A DNA stretch of 35,473 nucleotides from a virus. Within the stretch, counting starts at the first letter, position 1. Each line of letters opens with the position of its first letter. Below are positions 1 through 5,929 of this stretch, in pieces. A program made the translations under genes and the position numbers. The notes beneath the pieces are model-generated. The model was given only the letters and a program-made list of their open reading frames with translations, did no database searches and was not told the origin of the DNA. The stretch spans positions 1 through 35,473 of the IMG/VR virus record IMGVR_UViG_3300023174_000387; one strand, 5' to 3'.

Positions 1-1261
1 CGCGCATCGCGCCCCACATCTCAGCCCGCTTGTTGCCCCACATTACGGGGTTCTTGGCTTTCCAACCAAAGTTCACCCCCCGTACCTTATACCGTTGCTC
101 TGTTAACCTGTCAAGTATACCGTAGCCTAAACCGCCTTCGTCTATTACAGTTAGCGTTGGTTTGTATTCATCAATTGCGTCAATGACACGACCAACAATC
201 GACATCGTATCCTCGCCCTTGTACCGTTTGATTGCCACAATGTCACGCCCGCGTCTGACAACAATGACTGTGCTGTCCAGACCGCCGCGTGCCGGGTCGA
301 CCCCTATTACTATAGGCGCGGTCTCGTCTTTGTATTTAGGTCGCTTGAATGCGTCCTCAACAATCATCGGCGAGATGAACTGATCCTCACCCGCGCTTGG
401 GAAGTCGCCGTACACCTCAACGCGCGCCTGTATCGAATCTTCGCCGTACTCCGCGATGATCTGCTCGTAGACCTGCTTGTCCGTCCCCTCGACCGTGCGC
501 GCATCTATCTGGCGCGTCTGCCAGAAATCACGCTTACTATTAAACGTCTCAAAGAAGTACCCGCTGTTGCGTCGGGGGTTGCTAAACGCAAACCAGTAGC
601 GGTCCAGAATGTTCTCTGTAAAGAAGCCAGCCCCCACCGCCCAGATCGCGTCTGCAATACCTGACGCCTCGTCAAAGATCAACATCATCCCGTCGTGGTT
701 GTGTACCCCGGCGTAAGCGTCGGGGTTCTCTTCACTCCACAGCTTGCCTTCCGCTGCCCAGTAGCGCGTCCCTTTCTTTAAGTCGCGCTCAACCAGTTCG
801 GTCAGCCATTGCGCCGGTACGATCTTAGTTGCGCTGATCTCCCACCAATGGCTGTTGATAATCATCGCTTGCCACTTGGTCAGTTCGCCCCAAGTGACGG
901 ACCGTAACTGCGCTTCGCTGTTGGCGCTGACGATAACCGTAGAGCCGATCCGGGTAGTCAGCATCCACAAGATCAGCCAGCTAACCAGCGCGGACTTGCC
1001 AATACCCCGTCCGCTGGACACCGCTTCGCGCAGCGTGTCCATGTTGACCTTGCCTTCGTTGGTTTTGATGTGCTTACTAATGTCACGCAGTATCTCGCGT
1101 TGCCATTTGCGCGGCCCGCTGAACTTAGCTAACGGTGTGTTGGGCTGGCCCCAAGGAAACGCGAACAGTACAAACGCTTCAGGATCGTTTGCTATCGCGG
1201 GTGACCACAATCGCGTCATCAACGTCTGCTCTTCGGCTGATGTATAAATCGTTTTTTGCAT
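1..1261 (-). CDS. terL: Terminase large subunit (partial, C-terminus beyond the edge)
   Basis: Packaging motor ATPase and nuclease that drives DNA into the prohead through the portal. I translated 420 complete codons from ATG at 1261. The N-terminal ATPase has a Walker A-like GRGIGKSA at residues 84-91 and Walker B LIFDEAS at 194-200. The C-terminal RNase H-like nuclease begins at about 318, with GVDPARGG (D322) and VIDEGG (D374, E375). The third acidic residue of that nuclease is not reached before the edge. The start lies 83 bp inside terS; a second ATG at 1219 (Met15) is an alternative, and neither has a strong Shine-Dalgarno sequence. The right edge of the window (35406-35473) probably carries the C-terminal end. 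Family assignment is firm; the exact start is not. Confidence 0.93.
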   Translation of the reverse strand, partial: MQKTIYTSAEEQTLMTRLWSPAIANDPEAFVLFAFPWGQPNTPLAKFSGPRKWQREILRDISKHIKTNEGKVNMDTLREAVSSGRGIGKSALVSWLILWMLTTRIGSTVIVSANSEAQLRSVTWGELTKWQAMIINSHWWEISATKIVPAQWLTELVERDLKKGTRYWAAEGKLWSEENPDAYAGVHNHDGMMLIFDEASGIADAIWAVGAGFFTENILDRYWFAFSNPRRNSGYFFETFNSKRDFWQTRQIDARTVEGTDKQVYEQIIAEYGEDSIQARVEVYGDFPSAGEDQFISPMIVEDAFKRPKYKDETAPIVIGVDPARGGLDSTVIVVRRGRDIVAIKRYKGEDTMSIVGRVIDAIDEYKPTLTVIDEGGLGYGILDRLTEQRYKVRGVNFGWKAKNPVMWGNKRAEMWGAMR

Positions 1262-1640
1262 TCTCTAGCACTCTGGTTTGCGCGGCTTCTAGCGCCTGTG
1301 TGATGCTAATCCGTTGATACACATCAACACTAACTTCTTGTTTGGCCGTCCACTCGTGCCGGTGACGCAGGATCTCTAACGCGGCTTTGGCGTCGCCACC
1401 TAACGCCGCGCTATTAAGAACCTGCGAGATCTCACGTTCGTTATCCGCGCGGCCTTTTTGTTCTGCCATTTCCGCTAACGGATCTAGCTGACACAGTTGC
1501 CGGTACTCAGCGGGCAGCATACCAGCCGCCAGCGCCAGCGAGTCACCTTTCAGACCTAACTTCGCCGCGTCGTAGATGGACTGAAGACGCGCCTCTGTTG
1601 CCTGAACATTTCTGACAGTTAGTGGCAAAGATTTGAACAT
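1179..1640 (-). CDS. terS: Terminase small subunit
   Basis: Probable DNA-recognition subunit that selects the packaging start site and presents DNA to TerL. The protein is 153 aa. Residues around 20-50 (IYDAAKLGLKGDSLALAAGM) look like the helix-turn-helix region of phage small terminases, followed by a helical stretch suited to oligomerisation. I chose ATG 1640. A longer frame from 1790 would run through the A/T tract and the repeats and adds a low-complexity, non-conserved-looking N-terminus. The gene overlaps terL by 83 bp, and its upstream side abuts the repeat array, which TerS may bind. No clear ribosome-binding site is visible. Assignment rests on position and the HTH-like segment. Confidence 0.8.
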   Translation of the reverse strand: MFKSLPLTVRNVQATEARLQSIYDAAKLGLKGDSLALAAGMLPAEYRQLCQLDPLAEMAEQKGRADNEREISQVLNSAALGGDAKAALEILRHRHEWTAKQEVSVDVYQRISITQALEAAQTRVLENAKNDLYISRRADVDDAIVVTRDSKRS

Positions 1641-1676
1641 GATCTGATTGTAGGCAATGTAGGCAATGTTAGCAAT

Positions 1677-1710
1677 CAAAAAAAAATTCAAAAATTTTTT
1701 AAAAAATGTT
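1677..1710. other. A/T-rich tract, possible DNA-unwinding element
   Basis: About 34 bases are almost entirely A and T (runs of A, then ATT, then T6 and A6), between the variant repeats upstream of terS and a G/C-rich hairpin. A/T tracts beside iterons are typical of replication origins. It could also simply be an UP-like or spacer element of the terS leader. Confidence 0.45.
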
Positions 1711-2042
1711 TGCGGGGGGTGCGTTACCGTGACCGGTCGGGCCAAGGCCCTACCCGGCCCCCCTCGGCCAAACGGCAAAATTGTCAGCAATGGTCAGCAA
1801 TGAAATAAAACCCTTTTAATTGGTGTAACTATTGTCAGCAATTGTCAGCAATGGTTTTCAGTTCTGTTAAAAGCTATAACTAATGTCAGCAATGGTCAGC
1901 AATGGTTTTCAGTTCTTATAAAACGTGGAACTTGTGGTTTTTGGCAAAATGTCAGCAATGTCAGCAATGTCAGCAATGGAAAAAAATCGGGCTGGCTCAG
2001 AACGCGTGGGGGTTTGGCGGCCACTAGCGCGGCCAAATACCC

Positions 2043-2070
2043 TATATATAAAAATTGACTTTTGACTCAA
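2043..2070 (-). promoter_or_regulatory. Candidate leftward promoter for terS-terL and the late operon
   Basis: On the minus strand TTGAGT (2070-2065) is followed after 16 bases by TATATA (2048-2043), a sigma70-like pair. It lies where repeat orientation switches, about 400 bp upstream of terS. Distance and lack of experimental support keep confidence moderate. Confidence 0.4.
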
Positions 2071-2137
2071 ATATCAAAAAAGCATTGCTGACATTGACTA
2101 ACATCGCCCGAAACCCGCGCCAATATTGAAGTTGAGC

Positions 2138-2189
2138 GTAGGCAACGTTTTTTCTTCGGTTGCTGACATTCTGCTGACACGTTGCCTAC
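2138..2189. repeat. 11-bp perfect inverted repeat
   Basis: GTAGGCAACGT at 2138-2148 is exactly complementary to ACGTTGCCTAC at 2179-2189. The 30-base loop contains two reverse-orientation copies of the TTGCTGACA repeat. The arms resemble the TGTAGGCAATG variant upstream of terS, so this may be a paired protein-binding site rather than an RNA hairpin. Confidence 0.7.
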
Positions 2190-2223
2190 AACTGCTGGTT
2201 GTGAAAATCGTGTCAAACATCTA

Positions 2224-2253
2224 TTGACAAGGTACGATCACGCGCGGTAATCT
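2224..2253 (+). promoter_or_regulatory. Candidate rightward promoter for the 2310-3559 operon
   Basis: A perfect -35 box TTGACA lies at 2224-2229. The -10 element is weak: GGTAAT at 2246-2251 (16-bp spacer) or TAATCT at 2248-2253 (18-bp spacer). It is correctly placed about 60 bp upstream of ATG 2310, which has a good AAGGAAA ribosome-binding site at 2299-2305. Confidence 0.5.
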
Positions 2254-2309
2254 CTACCTACGCCGCGCAAGTTGCGCGTCGTTACACTTCACTACACTAA
2301 GGAAAGCAT

Positions 2310-2918
2310 ATGAAGATCAACGTAAAACTCTCAGCGCTCCACGCTGTCGCGCAACTTGCGGCCGATAAAGAAATTCGCTACTACTTGGTGAGCGTTCGCG
2401 TCGAGGCCAACGCGGTCCAAACAATCTTGACTGCGACGAATGGAACTTGCGTCGGGATGTACCGCGTCGTCGACGTTGAGAACGAAGTCGACGACAAAAT
2501 TTCGTTTCTGTTGCCGCTCGACGTCATCAAAATGCTAAAGCCAGCAAAAAATGGTCTCGACGCGGCCGTGATCGAAACCAATGACGGCGCGACGGGTACG
2601 ATTAGCGTGATCGGCGGCGCGACTGTTTCATGGTCCGCCGTCGACGGGAAATTTCCCGACATCGCGCGCGTTATCCCTCAACAATGTAGCGGCGAAGTCG
2701 CTCAGTTCGATCCCGCGTTGATTGCCAAATTCGCCGCCGCGAATAAATGCTTGGGATCGAAAGCTAATCTTAAAATTTGGCACAATGGCGGATCCGCCGC
2801 GCCGATCACGCTCAACGATACGAAATTTTTCGGCGTACTGATGCCTTATCGTGATCCTGAGGGTTTGGCTAACTACGCCGCGCCTTCGTGGACGTTTGAC
2901 GCATTTTCGACACTTTGA
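2310..2918 (+). CDS. Sliding-clamp-like (DnaN-type) protein, short form
   Basis: 202 aa, first gene of the rightward early operon, with a strong Shine-Dalgarno sequence. Several segments resemble bacterial beta clamps: a TNGTCVGMYRV strand near residues 43-53 (compare the TDGHRL region), DGKFPDIARVIP near 113-124 (compare the D-x-x-FPDYRRVIP region), and FFGVLMPYR near 172-180 (compare the C-terminal VxMPMRL strand). A host clamp is about 366 aa with three domains; this protein has room for only two. It may act as a processivity factor for the phage polymerase or bind host clamp partners. The resemblance is motif-level only, so function is inferred. Confidence 0.55.
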   Translation: MKINVKLSALHAVAQLAADKEIRYYLVSVRVEANAVQTILTATNGTCVGMYRVVDVENEVDDKISFLLPLDVIKMLKPAKNGLDAAVIETNDGATGTISVIGGATVSWSAVDGKFPDIARVIPQQCSGEVAQFDPALIAKFAAANKCLGSKANLKIWHNGGSAAPITLNDTKFFGVLMPYRDPEGLANYAAPSWTFDAFSTL

Positions 2919-2932
2919 AGGGATAGCACACT

Positions 2933-3196
2933 ATGAGTAACTATAACGGTTGGACCAATTACGCAACTTGGCGCGTCAACCTTGAGATGTTTGACGGGTT
3001 TGATTTTAAGGAATATTGGCCGGAATCGGACAAATGGAACGCCTACGATCTTGGAGATTTTTTGAAGGGGTACGCCGAAGAGTTGATTGAATCTAGCTCT
3101 TCGGAAGGGTTAGCGCGCGACTATGCACTCGCGTTTATCTCCGACGTCAATTGGCACGAAATTGCCGCCCATTATCAGGATGAGGTCGAGGTATGA
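2933..3196 (+). CDS. Small acidic protein, N-YNGWTNYATW family
   Basis: 87 aa. The N-terminus NYNGWTNYATWRVNL matches a small family I recall from phages and plasmids with the signature NYNGWxNYxTW (DUF7249-like; name given from memory). The rest is acidic and aromatic-rich, with no membrane segment or catalytic motif. It starts 14 bp after the clamp-like gene and its stop overlaps the next start (ATGA). Its place in the early operon suggests host interaction or replication support; function unknown. Confidence 0.8.
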   Translation: MSNYNGWTNYATWRVNLEMFDGFDFKEYWPESDKWNAYDLGDFLKGYAEELIESSSSEGLARDYALAFISDVNWHEIAAHYQDEVEV

Positions 3197-3414
3197 AAAC
3201 CAAAGCACTATTTTATTTTGTAGATTCGCCGCAATTTCGTTCGATTGAATCGCGCGCATGGGCGGCGAATTATTTTCGCGCGCTACGCAACCGCGCGAAT
3301 GGTAACGCGCGCAGCTACACAGTCAAACGCGTGGCGTTTGGCCGTTATACGATCCAATTGAACTACACGGGTTCGCCTGTCGCAACGATCATCACCAACG
3401 GAGTCGATCAATGA
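3193..3414 (+). CDS. Small basic hypothetical protein
   Basis: 73 aa, rich in Arg and aromatic residues, no recognised domain. The sequence (alternating charged and aromatic residues, VKRVAFGRYTIQLNY near 44-58) suggests a compact beta or alpha/beta fold. It overlaps the previous gene by 4 bp and the next by 4 bp (ATGA at both ends), so it is translated as part of the same early operon. Function unknown. Confidence 0.72.
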   Translation: MKTKALFYFVDSPQFRSIESRAWAANYFRALRNRANGNARSYTVKRVAFGRYTIQLNYTGSPVATIITNGVDQ

Positions 3415-3509
3415 AAATAGAAACAATTGCAACCGGCGCGCTAATCGGCTGGGTTATCGTCTGTAGCGTCATCCTATCCGACGCCATTATTGCGGCGTTG
3501 TGTCGTTAG
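3411..3509 (+). CDS. 32-aa single-pass membrane peptide
   Basis: The frame starts at ATG 3411 overlapping the previous stop (ATGA) and ends TAG 3507-3509. After MKIET it is almost wholly hydrophobic (IATGALIGWVIVCSVILSDA and on), enough for one membrane helix. The start-stop overlap supports translation. Function unknown; small early membrane peptides in phages often act on host envelope processes, but nothing here shows that. Confidence 0.5.
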   Translation: MKIETIATGALIGWVIVCSVILSDAIIAALCR

Positions 3510-3559
3510 TGATTGCGGCGGTACTTGCCGCAATCCTAGTCATTATCCTCGACTTATGA
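3509..3559 (+). CDS. Possible 16-aa hydrophobic peptide
   Basis: GTG at 3509 overlaps the previous TAG by one base (TAGTG) and the frame ends TGA at 3557-3559, just before the terminator. The product VIAAVLAAILVIILDL is entirely hydrophobic. It may be a coupled mini-gene or chance; the hydrophobic pattern and exact coupling are the only support. Confidence 0.25.
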   Translation: MIAAVLAAILVIILDL

Positions 3560-3560
3560 G

Positions 3561-3583
3561 ACCCGCCGAAAGGCGGGTTTTTT
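3561..3583 (+). terminator. Rho-independent terminator of the early rightward operon
   Basis: ACCCGCC, loop GAAA, GGCGGGT followed by T6 at 3578-3583. It ends the 2310-3559 operon just before the convergent end of the primase-helicase gene. Confidence 0.93.
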
Positions 3584-3598
3584 ACTTTTTGAAAGTTA

Positions 3599-5878
3599 TT
3601 ACCGCGCCGCCGTGATCGGCGTGACGTTACCCATTATGGGTTCTGGCTCAACTGCGCGCCGAAGGTCCGACGCACTCATTCCAGCATTATCAGGCGCGCA
3701 GAATATGTGCTTGCGAGTAGGCAACGCGCGCGCCGATAAGCGCCCACAGTCGATCCATCCGGCTTCCTTAAGCGCGTGCAGTAGAGCGGCCTGATACAAC
3801 TTCACGCCAGCGGGAGCGAGCGCGCCTAAAGTGTCGCAAACGCCCTGAAACGGCGAACCGATCACGCCGCGCGCAAAAACTGAGCGGCGCGCGCGGATCG
3901 TCTCAAGTAACCAAGATTCCGCGTTTGACATCGAGTTCTCGACAAGGTTCGCCTTGAACTCTGTCATTGCGGGAGTAGCGGCCGGATTGAACCGGCTAAC
4001 GTCCCGCGCATAAAGCCACGAACCTACCGAATCAAACCCTCCCGCGTTGAACCAATCCCACATCGCGCGACCCGCCGCTTCACTCATACGCGGCGCATGG
4101 GACCAAACGCAGAACCAGCGGCGGTCCTGAGAACCTAATGAGATAGGCACTAAATCGTTCGTAAATGCGAGCACGAACCCGCGATTGAGCATCATATAGG
4201 GGTGCAATCCCTTTCGATTGATAGGTAGCACATCAGGCGGCGCAGCAATGATCGGCTTGAGTTTGTTCGCTAACTGTCGACGGTCCGCCGCATTTGGTTC
4301 TTTTAGCTCGTTGATCAATAGGATCTCCGATTCCAACTGATAGCCCCACTGGGACGATATAGAGTCATTGTCGACAATCCCGAGGTTGATCTTGCCGTCC
4401 CCACAGACGGCCCATATAAAGGGAGCCCACATAGTGTCCTTGCCGCAGCCCTCATCGCCCCCATGCAGAATGGCGTGGTTGATCTTGATCTCTGGGTGTT
4501 GGACTTTATAGGCCATTGCGTCCCATATATGCTCTAGTTCCGAACGCTCTGGGACCAAGCGCGCGCAATGGTCGAGCCATATAGATATATCGCCAACGGT
4601 CCCGCTCACTTGCGGCCGCGCATTGCGCCACCAGTTACCAAACACCTCGCCATTGCGCGACACAAGGACCGAATCGCCCGCCGCATAGGTAATCCCGTTT
4701 AGGATACGGCCCCCGCACGCCTGACGGTTCTCATCAAACCAAAGCGACGCATTGATCAAGCGCGGGCTTTTGCCCGTTTGGTGCATCGACGTACACATCA
4801 CGCCGCGATAGGTCGAATCGAACGCGCGGCGCGTGATCTCCCGACGCTCTATAAGATCGAAGTAAGCGTCATCGGACTGAATATAGGCGAACCGTTCGTG
4901 CCAGCCCGACCGCTCGACTCGACCTAGTTCGCGCGCCTCGACTTGGGCGATCACGGCCTTGGCGTCATCAGTAAACATCTCAGAGGGCGTTAGTTTGGAT
5001 AGCGCGCCATTCACAACCGACGCCAATAACTCATCACGTAGGCCATAGGTCCGCTTGGGGCCGCCTTGCTCTTCAACCCATGCAAGGAACCGCGCGGAGT
5101 CCCACTCGGTGCAATGCGAGTGCAGACAGCAATACGCCCGCGAAGCGGGCATATAGCGGCCTTCCGGGTTGCCGTCGGAGTGTTGCGCGCTATTAGGACA
5201 GATCACGCCCCACCAGCCCGCTGGGTTACCTTTTTGTGTAACTTCCTTGCGCTCGACAAGCCACGCTAGAACGTCATCCGACCCGTCATCTTTTAGGACG
5301 CCCGGACGGAATGTCGTTGTCTCGACCGCGCCGGGGACGACCGATAGGGCGTTACAGATCTCTTCAAGGCTGAACTCGCGCGACGGGTTGAACTCGATCA
5401 AGCGCGCAGCAAAACGGTCGCGTCCGGGCTTTAAATTGATCGAGCCGGGAATGCGGATATTACGAACTGGATTGATAGCGCCGGGGTCCGTATAACCCGC
5501 AGCGGCTATGGCCTTGATCGCCGCGCTATAGACGGACTTATGAGGCTGATCGTCTAGCCGGAAAACATAGCACCATTGAAAGTTATCTTTCGACGTTTCG
5601 ATAATCCACGTAGGTCTGATCGTAGGCGTTTTAGACTTCGTACCGACGTCATCTAGAACTAAGCACCATACGTTCTCGCAAAACGCAGCGCCCGCCGATA
5701 CCCGCTGGCCGTCGAACCGACTTTCGATGAAGCTGCCGATGTTGACGTACCACGCACCTTCACCGCGCGGCTTACGCGACGCGGGGTAGATGTAACTGTC
5801 CCCCTTAGGGACTTGTTTAGTGAAAAGTACAACCTCGCCCTCTGGCGCGAGGGCTATGATATGATTCACGAGTTCCAT
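3599..5878 (-). CDS. Primase-helicase (AEP-like primase plus D5/SF3-like ATPase)
   Basis: 759 aa replication enzyme expected to prime and unwind phage DNA. Residues 1-180 look like a RepB/AEP-type primase: VLDDVG at 74-79 (acidic pair D76/D77) and RIPGSINLKPGRD at 142-154. A cysteine/histidine segment at 227-256 (CPNSAQH ... CCLHSHC) could bind zinc. The C-terminal half is a P-loop helicase: Walker A GGDEGCGKDT at 473-482, Walker B ILLINEL at 519-525, and a sensor-like FVLAFTND. The arrangement matches phage DUF5906-type proteins. A strong GAGGAGAG ribosome-binding site precedes ATG 5878. It is the last gene of the leftward replication operon, after the polymerase. Confidence 0.88.
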   Translation of the reverse strand: MELVNHIIALAPEGEVVLFTKQVPKGDSYIYPASRKPRGEGAWYVNIGSFIESRFDGQRVSAGAAFCENVWCLVLDDVGTKSKTPTIRPTWIIETSKDNFQWCYVFRLDDQPHKSVYSAAIKAIAAAGYTDPGAINPVRNIRIPGSINLKPGRDRFAARLIEFNPSREFSLEEICNALSVVPGAVETTTFRPGVLKDDGSDDVLAWLVERKEVTQKGNPAGWWGVICPNSAQHSDGNPEGRYMPASRAYCCLHSHCTEWDSARFLAWVEEQGGPKRTYGLRDELLASVVNGALSKLTPSEMFTDDAKAVIAQVEARELGRVERSGWHERFAYIQSDDAYFDLIERREITRRAFDSTYRGVMCTSMHQTGKSPRLINASLWFDENRQACGGRILNGITYAAGDSVLVSRNGEVFGNWWRNARPQVSGTVGDISIWLDHCARLVPERSELEHIWDAMAYKVQHPEIKINHAILHGGDEGCGKDTMWAPFIWAVCGDGKINLGIVDNDSISSQWGYQLESEILLINELKEPNAADRRQLANKLKPIIAAPPDVLPINRKGLHPYMMLNRGFVLAFTNDLVPISLGSQDRRWFCVWSHAPRMSEAAGRAMWDWFNAGGFDSVGSWLYARDVSRFNPAATPAMTEFKANLVENSMSNAESWLLETIRARRSVFARGVIGSPFQGVCDTLGALAPAGVKLYQAALLHALKEAGWIDCGRLSARALPTRKHIFCAPDNAGMSASDLRRAVEPEPIMGNVTPITAAR

Positions 5879-5894
5879 GTGCTCTCCTCAGTTG

Positions 5895-5923
5895 ATCCCG
5901 CCCTTCCCGGCGGGATTTTTTTT
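5895..5923 (+). terminator. Plus-strand terminator between two minus-strand genes
   Basis: ATCCCGCC (5895-5902), loop CTTCCC, GGCGGGAT (5909-5916), then an eight-T run at 5916-5923. The T-run follows the stem only on the plus strand, so it would stop transcription antisense to the replication operon. On the minus strand the hairpin sits just upstream of the primase-helicase ribosome-binding site and has no T-run after it. Confidence 0.8.
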
Positions 5924-5929
5924 GTCCGG

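Larger units (their letters stand above)
1649..2190. repeat. Iteron-like array, consensus TGTCAGCAATG
   Basis: Copies of TGTCAGCAA(TG) or GGTCAGCAATG start at 1782, 1792, 1833, 1843, 1884, 1894, 1950, 1959 and 1968; the last three are in tandem with a 9-bp period. Reverse-orientation copies lie at 2083-2093, 2160-2168 and 2171-2179. A variant, TGTAGGCAATG, occurs at 1649 and 1658, followed by TGTTAGCAAT at 1667. Two of the paired copies are followed by GGTTTTCAGTTCT (1852 and 1903), so a larger unit of about 51 bp was also duplicated. Arrays like this are bound by replication initiators or by small terminases; which applies here is inference. Confidence 0.85.
1641..2309. other. Non-coding control region between terS and the early operon
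   Basis: This is the only stretch over 300 bp without a credible gene. It holds short direct repeats in two orientations, a run of A/T at 1677-1710, a G/C hairpin at 1733-1757 (CCGG-GGGCC, loop AA, GGCCC-CCGG with a small internal mismatch), an 11-bp inverted repeat, and outward-facing promoter candidates. Transcription diverges from here: terS leftward, the clamp-like gene rightward. Repeats, A/T tract and divergent promoters together fit an origin of replication, a packaging site, or an operator region. Confidence 0.75.

Noticed and set aside
1641-1790. N-terminal extension of terS to an ATG at 1790
   Set aside because: The extra 50 residues translate the A/T tract, a G/C hairpin and variant repeats, and the ATG itself lies in a repeat; the core protein starts well at 1640.
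1782-1976. CRISPR array
   Set aside because: Repeat units are only 9-11 bp, spacers are irregular or absent, both orientations occur, and no cas genes are present; the Cas4-like nuclease is a replication-operon phage enzyme.
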